A stretch of DNA of 41,156 bases from an uncultured Christensenellaceae bacterium (GCA_944380355.1 CALWHJ010000014.1:1-41156); one strand, 5' to 3'; positions 15,445-23,981 are shown, numbered from the stretch's first letter. Made by a program: numbers and translations. The notes: a model not told the origin generated them from the sequence alone.

Positions 15445-16338
15445 TTATCTCCAGAAGACTTCGAGGGTTTGTCTGTTGAGTACGCCCCATCTGTCATCTG
15501 CTCTTACCACTGCTTTTCCGTCGCAAAAAGGCGTAGCTATATCGTATATAAAATCTATCACCTTATTTCCGTCGGTGTCGATGTAACCGCTCTTTTCACC
15601 GATTGTTACTGACGCAAGCCCCTCGCTGAAAGAGGTAGCGCAATCGTACTGATAATCTATCACAAGATTGTTTTTGCGGTCGATATAGCCGAGCTTACCG
15701 TCTTTTTCCACGCAACCTCTCTCCTCGTAAAATCCGAATGCTTCTTCGTAGGTGGGAGGAATAACGACATTGCCTTTCCAGTCCTTATAGCCCCATTTGC
15801 CTTTGCGGCAGAATTTGACGAGGCTTGTCTCCGTAAGAGGAGGTCTTTCCGCCTTTTCGTGAGGAGGACGTTCTCTTTTCCCCATAAGGATTTCGTTGAT
15901 TGTCATACCCTCGTATATCTTCGAAAGATAATTGTTGAGAGAAGCGTTTTCTCCCCTGTTGTCCTTTTGTCTGTTTTGCTGATTAGGGGTATTTTTATTG
16001 TTGTTATTGCGGTTGTTTTGCTGAGATTGCGAGTTATCTTCGGCAAAAGCTACGTCAAACTTCGCCAGTGCCTTAGATATTTCGATTAGGTTTTTCTTGC
16101 CGATATTCTGTATGCGGTACATTTGTTGCATGGTGCGGCAAGCGAGGTCGGCAAGTTTTGATACCCTGCCCGCTTTTAGTGCGTTGTAAGTACGCTCGCT
16201 AAGCTGTAAATCCTCGATTGGTCTCAATAAATCCTCGGGCTTTGCTTTTCCCGACGAAAGAACTTTGGCTACGTTTTGCGCCTGCTCCTGATTGCGTTTT
16301 TTATTTTTATTTCTGTAATAAAATCTTCCTTTTGACAT
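15445..16338 (-). CDS. RpoA C-terminal-domain-like / WG-repeat fusion protein
   Basis: Three parts in 297 residues. After a basic start, residues about 38-97 form a helix-hairpin-helix domain matching the RNA polymerase alpha C-terminal domain. It contains PIEDLQLSERTYNALKAGRV and IQNIGKKNLIEISKAL, where the rpoA in this window has VIEDLDLSVRSYNCLRRAGI and VRNLGKKSLEEVMKKI. A Gln/Asn-rich linker follows (about 98-150). The last ~120 residues hold four WG-type repeats (GKWGYKDWKGNVVIPPTYEE, then three more with YID or WGVL cores). No signal peptide is seen. Residues equivalent to the DNA-contacting R265, N268, G296 and K298 of E. coli alpha are kept, so UP-element-like DNA binding is plausible but unproven. 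A GAAGG site precedes the ATG. It is transcribed with cdd and diverges from the exported protein gene. Confidence 0.88.
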   Translation of the reverse strand: MSKGRFYYRNKNKKRNQEQAQNVAKVLSSGKAKPEDLLRPIEDLQLSERTYNALKAGRVSKLADLACRTMQQMYRIQNIGKKNLIEISKALAKFDVAFAEDNSQSQQNNRNNNNKNTPNQQNRQKDNRGENASLNNYLSKIYEGMTINEILMGKRERPPHEKAERPPLTETSLVKFCRKGKWGYKDWKGNVVIPPTYEEAFGFYEERGCVEKDGKLGYIDRKNNLVIDYQYDCATSFSEGLASVTIGEKSGYIDTDGNKVIDFIYDIATPFCDGKAVVRADDRWGVLNRQTLEVFWR

Positions 16339-16373
16339 TTATCGCCTTCAAAATTATACTTGTTTACACTGAT

Positions 16374-16402
16374 ATTTTAGCATATTTTCCGCTTATTTAC
16401 AA
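16374..16402 (-). promoter_or_regulatory. promoter of the alpha-CTD/WG-cdd operon
   Basis: Minus-strand TTGTAA and TAAAAT with a 17-nt spacer and TGC just before the -10, about 35 nt from the ATG. It is divergent from the promoter at 16455-16483. Confidence 0.6.
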
Positions 16403-16454
16403 TCCTTATAATATATAATTTTTATTATTTTGTTGCTGCCTTTTAAAAATTTTG

Positions 16455-16483
16455 TTTTACTTTTGCAATTTGTATGCTATAAT
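16455..16483 (+). promoter_or_regulatory. extended -10 promoter placed for a leaderless mRNA
   Basis: A consensus TATAAT (16478-16483) preceded by TGC, with a weak TTTTAC 17 nt upstream. Only six bases separate the -10 from the ATG at 16490, so the usual start site falls on or next to the initiation codon. No Shine-Dalgarno sequence is present. Confidence 0.6.
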
Positions 16484-16489
16484 GCAAGT

Positions 16490-18223
16490 ATGAGCAAGAA
16501 AATTTTACTTATTTCGACTTTATTGTGCTTTGTAATTCTGGCGGGAGTACTGTCCGTATTTGCGGGCGGCGGCGTTGCCCTTGCCGAAAACAGCAACGTG
16601 TCGATAGATATAGTCAACGACAGCTCTTTTACCGCTTACGGTGACGCTTTCGCGCTCGTCACGGACAACAACGTCTACGTAGTCAAAGACAGCATTGTAC
16701 ACAAGTATACCGAAGAAGGACAGTTTACTGTGCTGGATATGGCAATGAACTCAAAGTATCTCGTCTTGCTCGTTACGGACGATAGCGGTAAGAATCTTTA
16801 CATATATTCTTACGACAGCAAAGGCATAACCAAAATCAAGCTTGAAAATCCCAACGTGTATCCTGAGGAGATTGTCGCGCTTTACAACGACAATTCGTCT
16901 ATTTTTGCAATGGACTCCAACAAGGTTTATAAAATAGACGTAGACTCCAGCTCTACTTTATGGTCGACTTTTATATCGAAAAATCCTCTGTATACTCAGA
17001 TATCGGATATGGCTATACTCAACGAGGACGTTTTGTATTTCATACTTGACGGAAACCTCTACTCCACCTCGTCAAAAAACTTTACGTCTGACGATTTGAG
17101 TTCCTTTTTGAAACTCGAAGGCTCTTATACCGACCTCGTAATTTCCGGCGAAAAGCTGATATTGCTTGACGCTACTAAAGCGTACGTATATGACGATGCG
17201 AGCAATTCGACGAGCGAACTCCTCTCCTCGGGCATCAACGAAAAAAGCAAGCTTGCGGCAACGTATATATCTTCTTCGAATACAAATTACGTATACGTAA
17301 AGTCCGACCTACCCGCTCTCAATATGTACGAATTTACGGGTAGCGCGCTCAATTACTACAATACTTTCGACAGGACGATATACACTCACCCTGCTACTTA
17401 TACCATTCTTACTATGAACAAAATCAATGCCGAGGCAACCGTATACTCCTCGCCCCGTCACCTTCAGAAGCTTGCTACGCTTTCTTCGGACGACTACGTG
17501 ATTTTGCTCAGCGAAGTAGGAGATTATTATTATATCTACTTCTCCAAAGACGATAAAAAAGTCAATCTCGGATATATCCGCAAAGACAGCGATATTACCC
17601 TTTGCCCCGCCAGCACGGAGTGCGAAATAGGCGCGTTTGCTCAAGCACTTCACCCCGATACTGCGGTATATAAATACCCCTTTGTGGGAGACGGTATGAA
17701 CGATACGGGAAGCGAAGCGGTAGCATATCTCACAATATACGACCAACTCGTAGTAATCGACAACGTAGGTCAGGACGGCACGTATAAATGGGGCTGGTAC
17801 AAGATTCAGTACCTCAACGCCAACAATCAGATAGTAGAAGGCTACGTCAAAGAAAAGGACGTATCTCCTTACACGGTACTCACTCCGCCCGACATATCCA
17901 AAACCGTCAAAGTTTCGTCTAAAAAGCTGGGAGAATACGTAAAAGTTTACGCACTCCCTCAGGAGGATTCGAAGCTTATCGCGGAACTTAAAGAAGGCAC
18001 TTCGATAGACTTACACGAAAAGTACGACAAAAACAGCGAATGGACGGCAGTAATATACAACGATATGATTGCCTACGTCAAGACGGAAAACATTCAGCCC
18101 GGCGGGCTTACGTCCTGGCAACTCGCGCTTGCAATAACCGTGCCTATCGTAGTAGTGGCAATCGTAGTTACGGTAATAATTCTCGTGGTAGTCAAAAAGC
18201 GCAAGTACCTCAGCAGAATGTAA
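16490..18223 (+). CDS. exported, membrane-anchored protein with SH3-like segments
   Basis: A 577-residue surface protein. It opens with a signal peptide (MSKKILLISTLLCFVILAG, likely cleavage near ALAEN). The next ~300 residues are strand-rich, with repeated short segments such as NNVYVVKDSIVHKY and NKVYKIDVDSSS that look like beta-propeller blades. After that come two or three bacterial SH3-like segments, for example ATVYSSPRHLQKLATLSSDDY and VKVYALPQEDSKLIAELKEG. A C-terminal membrane helix (ITVPIVVVAIVVTVIILVVV) and a short basic tail follow. SH3-like modules often bind peptidoglycan; a cell-wall role is inference. Starting the frame 20 codons earlier would spoil the signal peptide and cover the promoter. 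A terminator follows. Confidence 0.8.
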   Translation: MSKKILLISTLLCFVILAGVLSVFAGGGVALAENSNVSIDIVNDSSFTAYGDAFALVTDNNVYVVKDSIVHKYTEEGQFTVLDMAMNSKYLVLLVTDDSGKNLYIYSYDSKGITKIKLENPNVYPEEIVALYNDNSSIFAMDSNKVYKIDVDSSSTLWSTFISKNPLYTQISDMAILNEDVLYFILDGNLYSTSSKNFTSDDLSSFLKLEGSYTDLVISGEKLILLDATKAYVYDDASNSTSELLSSGINEKSKLAATYISSSNTNYVYVKSDLPALNMYEFTGSALNYYNTFDRTIYTHPATYTILTMNKINAEATVYSSPRHLQKLATLSSDDYVILLSEVGDYYYIYFSKDDKKVNLGYIRKDSDITLCPASTECEIGAFAQALHPDTAVYKYPFVGDGMNDTGSEAVAYLTIYDQLVVIDNVGQDGTYKWGWYKIQYLNANNQIVEGYVKEKDVSPYTVLTPPDISKTVKVSSKKLGEYVKVYALPQEDSKLIAELKEGTSIDLHEKYDKNSEWTAVIYNDMIAYVKTENIQPGGLTSWQLALAITVPIVVVAIVVTVIILVVVKKRKYLSRM

Positions 18224-18271
18224 CTCGGCAATAGGTAAATTCGTAAACACTAAAACAATTACTGGAAAATC

Positions 18272-18297
18272 AAAGGAGCGACGGCTGTCGCTCCTTT
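18272..18297 (+). terminator. terminator after the SH3-like protein gene
   Basis: AAAGGAGCGAC and GTCGCTCCTTT form an 11-bp stem around the loop GGCT, followed by more T. It is about 50 nt past the stop codon. Confidence 0.92.
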
Positions 18298-18455
18298 TTA
18301 TATCAAGGTACGATTATACAAAAGTGCGTCCTGTTTTTGAGCAATTCAAAATATCCTTCTCAAATTTTTTCTTCCGTCCGAATTAAAACTATAAGCCGTC
18401 GCAGAAAAGCTTTTGCGACATACTGCGAGATTATACGCATTGAATATTTAATGAG
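18298..18455. other. intergenic stretch upstream of leuCDB
   Basis: There is no gene. The only structure I can support is a hairpin at 18398-18419, where GTCGCA(g)AAAAG pairs with CTTTTGCGAC with one bulged G. It lies upstream of the leu promoter, so it is not part of the leader; it could be an operator or chance. Confidence 0.5.
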
Positions 18456-18484
18456 TTGACTTTTTAATATAAAATATTTATAAT
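18456..18484 (+). promoter_or_regulatory. leuCDB promoter
   Basis: TTGACT (18456-18461) and TATAAT (18479-18484) with a 17-nt spacer, close to consensus. The leader of about 45 nt is too short for a leucine T-box or an attenuator with a leader peptide, so the operon is either constitutive or regulated at the promoter. Confidence 0.75.
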
Positions 18485-18535
18485 TATATTTAGTTTTTAA
18501 GAATTACGGATGTTTTATAAAGGAGGGTCAGAATA

Positions 18536-19819
18536 ATGAAATTGACAATGACTCAACAAATTCTGGCAAATAAGCTCAATATGTCGCAGGATAAAGCCGT
18601 CAACGAGCTCTGCCCCGGTACTCTTACCCTGGTAGAAGTCGATACAGCTTTGTCAAACGACGTTACCGCACCCGTCGCAATCGACGTTTTCAATAAGAGC
18701 GGCGGCAAACTCTACGATGCGGATAAGGTTACTTTTGTACTCGACCATTTCACACCCAACCGCGATATCAAATCCGCCGAACAGTGCAAATGCGTAAGAG
18801 CTTTTGCAAGAAAAGAGGGCGTGAAAAACTTTTTCGACGTAGGCTCTATGGGTATAGAGCACGCGCTTCTTCCCGAAAAAGGTATTGCTAAACCCTGGTC
18901 GGTAGTAATCGGTGCAGATTCACACACCTGTACTTACGGCGCACTCGGCGCATTCTCCACGGGCGTAGGCAGTACGGATATTGCGGGCATTATGCTTTCG
19001 GGCAAAGTTTGGCTCAAGGTTCCTTCTGCAATCAAGTTTAACCTCATCGGTAAACCCGGCAAATACATATCCGGTAAAGACGTCATACTTCATATCATAG
19101 GTATGATAGGCGTAGACGGTGCGCTCTATAAATCAATAGAATTCGCAGGCGAAGGCGTAAAATATATGACTATGGACGACAGATTCACCATCTGCAATAT
19201 GGCTATAGAATGCGGTGCGAAAAACGGCGTATTCCCCGTAGACGATATTACAGAGGAATACGTAAAAGTTTCCTGCGGAAAGACTTTCGACAAACTCGAG
19301 GCAGGCGATGACGACGCTTACGAGCAGGTAATCAATATTGATTTGTCGGCTATCCGCCCTACGGTAGCCTTCCCTCATCTCCCCTCTAATACCAAGGCTG
19401 TGGAAGACGTAAAGGAAGATATCGCGGTAGACCAGGTAGTCATCGGCTCTTGCACCAACGGCAGACTCAGCGACCTCGAACAGGCAGCAAGAGTGCTTAA
19501 AGGCAGAAAAGTCAATCCCAACGTACGCACGATAATTATTCCCGCAACCAACAAGATTTACCTCGAAGCTATGGAAAAGGGCTATATCAAAACTTTTATC
19601 GAGGGCGGCGCAATCGTATCCACCCCTACCTGCGGTCCTTGTCTCGGCGGTCATATGGGTATCCTCGCTAGCGGCGAAGTTGCCGTAACGACTACAAACC
19701 GCAACTTTATAGGACGTATGGGCGCAAAGGACAGCTATATTTATCTTGCGTCTCCCGCTACCGCAATGGCTAGCGCGATAGCAGGCAAACTTACTTGCGA
19801 AAGCAAACTGGAGGACTAA
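18536..19819 (+). CDS. leuC: 3-isopropylmalate dehydratase large subunit
   Basis: With LeuD, isomerises 2-isopropylmalate to 3-isopropylmalate in leucine synthesis. The 427-residue length is that of the short LeuC/HacA type found in Clostridia and archaea, not the ~470-residue enterobacterial type. Cluster ligands are visible as the cysteine of [15 protein letters not shown] and the pair in [12 protein letters not shown], which bind the 4Fe-4S cluster. [20 protein letters not shown] is the aconitase signature. GGAGGG precedes the ATG. It is the first gene of leuCDB; leuA is not in the window. Confidence 0.97.
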   Translation: MKLTMTQQILANKLNMSQDKAVNELCPGTLTLVEVDTALSNDVTAPVAIDVFNKSGGKLYDADKVTFVLDHFTPNRDIKSAEQCKCVRAFARKEGVKNFFDVGSMGIEHALLPEKGIAKPWSVVIGADSHTCTYGALGAFSTGVGSTDIAGIMLSGKVWLKVPSAIKFNLIGKPGKYISGKDVILHIIGMIGVDGALYKSIEFAGEGVKYMTMDDRFTICNMAIECGAKNGVFPVDDITEEYVKVSCGKTFDKLEAGDDDAYEQVINIDLSAIRPTVAFPHLPSNTKAVEDVKEDIAVDQVVIGSCTNGRLSDLEQAARVLKGRKVNPNVRTIIIPATNKIYLEAMEKGYIKTFIEGGAIVSTPTCGPCLGGHMGILASGEVAVTTTNRNFIGRMGAKDSYIYLASPATAMASAIAGKLTCESKLED

Positions 19820-19822
19820 GTT

Positions 19823-20311
19823 ATGTTGAAAGGAAAAGTATATAAATTCGGCGACGATATCGACACTGACGTAATCGTACCTGCTACGTATCTGTCGACT
19901 TTCGACCCCAAAGAACTTGCAAAACACTGTATGGAATACACCAACCCCGACTTTTACGGCAAAGTAAAGGAAGGAGATATTATGGTCGCAGGCAAAAACT
20001 TCGGTTGCGGCTCTTCGCGTGAACACGCGCCTATCGCAATCAAGGGCTGCGGCGTGAGTATTGTAATCGCAAAATCCTTTGCGAGAATATTCTACCGCAA
20101 CGCGCTCAACATAGGTCTTTATATCCTCGAGTGTCCCGCGGCTGTCGACGGTATCGACGAGGGCGACGAAGTCAGCGTTGACGTAGATACCGGCGTAATA
20201 ACCAACATCACCAAAAACACAACGTATAAGGCTCAGCCCTTCCCTAAGTTCATTCAGAACATAATCGAATGCGGCGGTCTTATCAACGCTATCAAAGCCA
20301 ACAAGATTTAA
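19823..20311 (+). CDS. leuD: 3-isopropylmalate dehydratase small subunit
   Basis: Small swivelling subunit (162 residues) that completes the LeuC active site. It has the family features [12 protein letters not shown] near the start and [12 protein letters not shown] in the middle, the latter forming the substrate-recognition loop. It begins three bases after the leuC stop with a GGAGG site and continues into leuB 17 bases later. Confidence 0.97.
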   Translation: MLKGKVYKFGDDIDTDVIVPATYLSTFDPKELAKHCMEYTNPDFYGKVKEGDIMVAGKNFGCGSSREHAPIAIKGCGVSIVIAKSFARIFYRNALNIGLYILECPAAVDGIDEGDEVSVDVDTGVITNITKNTTYKAQPFPKFIQNIIECGGLINAIKANKI

Positions 20312-20328
20312 CTATCAAGGAGAAATAT

Positions 20329-21393
20329 ATGTCTACATTTAATATAGCCGTAATTAAGGGCGACGGTATAGGTCCCGAGGTTACGGGTGCGGCAATGGAC
20401 GTACTCACCAAAATAGGCGAGAGATACAATCACAAATTCAATTTTACAGAGAGCGTATGCGGCGGCTGTGCATACGACAAATACGGCGAGCCTCTCCCCA
20501 AAGAGAGCTTAGATATCTGTCTTAAGAGCGACAGCGTGCTTCTCGGCGCGGTAGGCGGACCTCAGTACGACAATCTTCCCTACGAATCCCGTCCCGAACG
20601 TGCGCTTTTGGGCGTAAGAAAAGCTATGGGACTTTATGCAAATCTCCGTCCCGCTAAAATGTTTGAGGCACTCTCCAACGTATGCCCTCTCAAAAATCCC
20701 AAGAATATCGACCTTATGGTTGTAAGAGAACTTATCGGCGGTATCTACTTCGGTGAAAAAGGTATCAGACAAGGCAAGATGGGAAGAGAAGGCTACGACG
20801 TAATGGCTTACGGCGAACTCGAAGTAGAAAGAATCTGCCGCGTAGCTTTTGAGCTTGCACAGAAGAGACGTCATAAGGTTTCGTCCGTAGACAAGGCAAA
20901 CGTGCTTAAGACTTCGGGCATATGGCGTACAGTCGTACACGACGTACATCAGGACTATGCTGACGTAGAGCTCGAGGACGTACTCGTAGACAATATGGCT
21001 ATGCAGCTTGTCAGAGACCCTTCGCAATTCGACGTTATCGTAACGGGCAACCTCTTCGGTGACATTCTTTCCGACCTCGCTTCTCAGTGCGTAGGAAGTA
21101 TAGGTATTCTTCCCTCCGCATCTATCAACGACACGACGAGAGGACTTTACGAGCCTATACACGGCTCTGCTCCTACGATTGCAGGCAAGAATATTGCAAA
21201 CCCTATCGCGACTATTCTCTCTGCCGCAATGATGCTCAAATACGCATTCAATCTTATGGAAGAGGGCGACGCTATCGAAAACGCTGTCGAAAAAACTCTC
21301 AACAGCGGCGCGCGTACGGCTGACCTCAAGGAAGAAGGCAAACCCGTACTCGGTACTAAAGAGATGACCGAGCTTATCATCAAGAATATCTGA
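20329..21393 (+). CDS. leuB: 3-isopropylmalate dehydrogenase
   Basis: Oxidises and decarboxylates 3-isopropylmalate with NAD+ to 2-oxoisocaproate, the precursor of leucine. The 354-residue protein shows GDGIGPEV at the N-terminus, RPAKMFEAL, VVRELIGGIYFG (the LeuB substrate loop), VDKANVLKTSGIWR, and the metal-binding NLFGDILSDLAS. GSAPTIAGKNIANPIA lies in the nucleotide site. An AAGGAG site supports the ATG at 20329 over a longer frame that overlaps leuD. It is the last gene of the operon and a terminator follows. Confidence 0.97.
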   Translation: MSTFNIAVIKGDGIGPEVTGAAMDVLTKIGERYNHKFNFTESVCGGCAYDKYGEPLPKESLDICLKSDSVLLGAVGGPQYDNLPYESRPERALLGVRKAMGLYANLRPAKMFEALSNVCPLKNPKNIDLMVVRELIGGIYFGEKGIRQGKMGREGYDVMAYGELEVERICRVAFELAQKRRHKVSSVDKANVLKTSGIWRTVVHDVHQDYADVELEDVLVDNMAMQLVRDPSQFDVIVTGNLFGDILSDLASQCVGSIGILPSASINDTTRGLYEPIHGSAPTIAGKNIANPIATILSAAMMLKYAFNLMEEGDAIENAVEKTLNSGARTADLKEEGKPVLGTKEMTELIIKNI

Positions 21394-21409
21394 TAAATAC
21401 AGATTGATA

Positions 21410-21436
21410 AAAGTCCCGACAATCGGGGCTTTTTTA
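21410..21436 (+). terminator. leuCDB terminator
   Basis: AAAGTCCCG and CGGGGCTTT pair around ACAAT, with one G-T pair, followed by a T run. It is just downstream of the leuB stop. Confidence 0.88.
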
Positions 21437-21466
21437 ATATACTAAACCAAACTTTGCGAGAACACT

Positions 21467-21673
21467 ATGTACAAAGAAAAATTTGCCCAAAGATTAAAGG
21501 AACTTATAGGCGACGAAAGCGTAAATTCGGTCGCTAAAAAGATAGGTATTCCGCAGCAAACGATGTCGAGATATTTGCTCTGTCAAAGAGAAATCGGCAT
21601 CGAAAACCTTTGCAAAATAGCAGAATACTTTAACGAGGATTTGGATATTCTCACAGGGAGAAAAGACTACTGA
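21467..21673 (+). CDS. small XRE-family DNA-binding regulator
   Basis: A 68-residue single-domain Cro/CI-type helix-turn-helix protein. The recognition region reads SVAKKIGIPQQTMSRYLLCQ, and the later IGIENLCKIAEYFNEDLDILTGR is the usual helix 4-5 of XRE proteins. It has no second sensory domain. It lies 29 bases after the leu terminator. No strong ribosome binding site is seen (GAGAAC only), so expression may be low. Its targets are unknown. A short perfect dyad, GAGAATTATTCTC (21674-21686), starts directly after the stop codon and might be its binding site (inference). Confidence 0.85.
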   Translation: MYKEKFAQRLKELIGDESVNSVAKKIGIPQQTMSRYLLCQREIGIENLCKIAEYFNEDLDILTGRKDY

Positions 21674-21776
21674 GAGAATTATTCTCACCCCTTTACCGTT
21701 TTAATACGAAAATACAACGCTTACGAAACGCTTTAAAAACTCCTTACACTTTTAAATAATACGACAACACAATAAA

Positions 21777-21800
21777 AAAAGCACGCTTTTGCGTGCTTTT
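21777..21800. terminator. bidirectional terminator between XRE gene and acpP
   Basis: AAAAGCACGC and GCGTGCTTTT pair around TTTT with A and T runs on either side, so the hairpin can stop transcription from both converging units. Confidence 0.9.
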
Positions 21801-21832
21801 CTACTTTGTTTTCTATCCGTTGAAATTTTACT

Positions 21833-22063
21833 TTACGCGGACTTCTTTTCGATATAATTGACTACGTCGGCTATAGTATTGAACTGCAATGCGTCCTCGT
21901 CATCTACCTCTATACCGAATTGCTCCTCGATTTGCATAATAATTTCGACAATGTCGAGAGAGTCTGCAAGCAAATCGTCTTTCAAAGACGTATTCATCGT
22001 TATTTTACTTTGTTCCATACCGAGTTGTTCCGCAACTATCTTGCTCAACTTTTCAAGTACCAT
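21833..22063 (-). CDS. acpP: acyl carrier protein
   Basis: A small acidic four-helix protein (76 residues) that carries acyl groups on a phosphopantetheine arm. The attachment serine is in ADSLDIVE at about residue 35. The sequence is a normal AcpP (KDDLLADSLD, EEQFGIEVDDEDA). GGAGG precedes the ATG. It lies 27 bases after the stop of a phosphopantetheinyl transferase gene, which would load this very protein. No fatty acid synthesis genes are in the window, so whether this is the housekeeping ACP or a dedicated one cannot be told. Confidence 0.95.
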   Translation of the reverse strand: MVLEKLSKIVAEQLGMEQSKITMNTSLKDDLLADSLDIVEIIMQIEEQFGIEVDDEDALQFNTIADVVNYIEKKSA

Positions 22064-22090
22064 ATTAACCTCCGTAAACTCTAAAGTTTC

Positions 22091-22558
22091 CTAAATTATT
22101 ATATCAAATGCAACCTGGCTTGTCAAATTAATTATATCTACCTTTTTATCCTCTGAAGCCAGCGATATAACGTATTCTCCGAAGGTATAACTATCAATCA
22201 AGCCTTCCGGCAATTCAGATTGCAAAAGTTTTTTGCTTATACCCGTACCCAGATATTTGCCGTATGCCTCGTACCTTGTCCACTCTCTTATATCTTTGCA
22301 TATTTTATCCGATACTTGCCTGTCGGTTCTTTCTATGTCTATTCCTACTTCACTTTCGCTAAAAGCAATCACCAGCAGGCCGTCCGTATGACTTACAGAT
22401 ACGCCCCCTTCTCTTTTGCCGTTATACAAAACGACAGGCTTTCCCCCGGAAAGTCTGTCAATAGTTACGCTTTTACCCGTGCGATTGCCGTGTGCCTGCA
22501 AAATCGCGTTTTTTGCGCCCGTTTTATCTTTTCCGATAATACTTGCGTAAACAATCAT
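22091..22558 (-). CDS. 4'-phosphopantetheinyl transferase superfamily protein
   Basis: Transfers phosphopantetheine from CoA to a carrier-protein serine. The 155-residue protein is short compared with Sfp (about 220) and closer to a compact form. The family motifs are present: a GGKPVV segment, VSVSHTDGLLVIAFS, the metal-binding VGIDIERTDR, and WTRYEAYGKYLG, corresponding to the W-x-x-K-E-A-x-x-K motif with R-Y in place of K. The acidic Mg ligands D and E of GIDIE and the E of YEA are kept. Its start shares one base with the stop of the hydrolase gene (TAATG), and acpP follows, so all three genes form one operon. Confidence 0.85.
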   Translation of the reverse strand: MIVYASIIGKDKTGAKNAILQAHGNRTGKSVTIDRLSGGKPVVLYNGKREGGVSVSHTDGLLVIAFSESEVGIDIERTDRQVSDKICKDIREWTRYEAYGKYLGTGISKKLLQSELPEGLIDSYTFGEYVISLASEDKKVDIINLTSQVAFDIII

Positions 22559-23643
22559 TATGCCCTCTCCTCGGCCTTTTTAAGAGCCTGAGAATAAAAC
22601 TCTTCTACGCTGTCCATAAACTTTTCGTCGACAGAATTGAGTCTTCTGCGGTCAGCAAACTGATAATACACGTTAAGATTGTGTTCAAAGACGTTGGTTT
22701 TGCCTCGTTTGAGAGTAGATACGTTTTTCTTATTGATTTCTTTTATCTCGTTCTCAATCTCTACAGGACGCGCAAGCGTATGTCCTCTGTCCTCGAATAT
22801 GACGAATTTTGCGTTGGGATTGGTACACTTGTCTTTGTGAATTGCTACGGAATCGTGGTATCTGACCGTCTTATCGTCCTTGCTGTGCATAACAAGCACG
22901 TCGCCTTTGTACTTATTGATGCCGCCTATACCCGTATACAACGCGCGCTTTCCGTAGAATACTATAAAGTGCAAATACAGCCAAGGCTTTGCAAGCAATA
23001 TCATTTTCGTAGTATACTTAGCTACCTGATAATAAACAATATTCCATATATCGTTAAAGCCACTGCAAGTCACAACCGCAGTAATCTTTTCGGCGCACTT
23101 TTTATTATTGAGTACGGTAGCTGCCGCATAACCGCCCCAACTGTGTCCGTAGACGAGAATTTTATAGTTCTTTAGCTCTTCTACCGTACCGACGTATTTG
23201 ATAGCGTTTTCGAGGTCGAGCTGACTTTGAGGAAGTCCTTTTATATCTCTGCCTTCGCTCTTGCAGGTACCCGTGCAATCGTATGCGAATACGATATAGC
23301 CTTTGCGTGCAAAATAGTCATAACGCGCCATATAGTTGGCTCTGCTGCAACCTATGCCGTGCGCCATAACTATGACCGCTTTGTAATCTTTTATATTCTT
23401 GTTTGTGACGAAAAATCCGTCGAGAATACAGCCTTTGGATTTAAATTTGACGTAAGTCGCATCGAGGTCGGGATAGTCCTCGAGAGTTTCGTACTTTTTG
23501 GAAAGCTCCACGCGTTTGCCGAAAGCGAAAGCGCACAAAAAGATTGTCGCAACGACAGGTACGACTATCGTGACGGCAAGCAATCCGTAAACTATAAACA
23601 ATCCGAAACCGAATAATACTCTCAGTGCTTTCTTATTTTTCAT
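22558..23643 (-). CDS. membrane-anchored alpha/beta hydrolase
   Basis: A 361-residue serine hydrolase. A single N-terminal membrane helix (about residues 9-42) acts as an uncleaved anchor, and there is no clear signal cleavage site. The hydrolase fold shows AHGIG (oxyanion region), YDCTGTCKSEGR, the nucleophile elbow GHSWGGY, an acid in MHSKDDKTV and the catalytic histidine in EDRGHTL. The length and HSKDD strand resemble prolyl-oligopeptidase/BAAT-like esterases. Its substrate is unknown. Being upstream of a phosphopantetheinyl transferase and ACP, it may act on acyl or lipid thioesters (inference). The promoter -10 lies seven bases before the ATG and there is no ribosome binding site. Confidence 0.85.
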   Translation of the reverse strand: MKNKKALRVLFGFGLFIVYGLLAVTIVVPVVATIFLCAFAFGKRVELSKKYETLEDYPDLDATYVKFKSKGCILDGFFVTNKNIKDYKAVIVMAHGIGCSRANYMARYDYFARKGYIVFAYDCTGTCKSEGRDIKGLPQSQLDLENAIKYVGTVEELKNYKILVYGHSWGGYAAATVLNNKKCAEKITAVVTCSGFNDIWNIVYYQVAKYTTKMILLAKPWLYLHFIVFYGKRALYTGIGGINKYKGDVLVMHSKDDKTVRYHDSVAIHKDKCTNPNAKFVIFEDRGHTLARPVEIENEIKEINKKNVSTLKRGKTNVFEHNLNVYYQFADRRRLNSVDEKFMDSVEEFYSQALKKAEERA

Positions 23644-23650
23644 ATTTTAT

Positions 23651-23659
23651 ATTATACCA
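23651..23659 (-). promoter_or_regulatory. extended -10 promoter of the hydrolase operon
   Basis: Minus-strand TGGTATAAT, a consensus extended -10, ends seven bases before the hydrolase ATG. The transcript would start at or next to the initiation codon. No good -35 is seen. Confidence 0.55.
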
Positions 23660-23925
23660 TATATATTGTAAAAACAAAATTATAAAAGCGTCTGTTTTTG
23701 TAAAATATAGCTATAATTTGCACAGAAAATCGACATATTTTCGATATTTTTGTATTTATTATAATATCTTCCAAATAAATTAAAACTATGAAGTTTTGCC
23801 CGTCGCTATTTGTACGCCGAAAAAATGCCAAAACAAATATCAAGCGCGTGTACAAAGCGTCTGTCTACGCTTATCTGTGTCTAAGGCAATTAGCAACTCC
23901 GTTTATTTTTCCCGCCGAATTAGAC
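23660..23925. other. AT-rich intergenic stretch
   Basis: Between the hydrolase promoter and the rplQ terminator. No gene, hairpin or repeat beyond AT-rich noise can be supported. Confidence 0.6.
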
Positions 23926-23960
23926 AAAAAAATAAGAACGCATATTTTGTATGCGTTCTT
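23925..23960 (-). terminator. terminator of the ribosomal protein super-operon
   Basis: On the minus strand AAGAACGCATA and TATGCGTTCTT form an 11-bp stem with a five-base loop, followed by a run of T. It is about 20 nt past the rplQ stop. Confidence 0.93.
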
Positions 23961-23981
23961 AATAAATCAATAGTTCAACAA

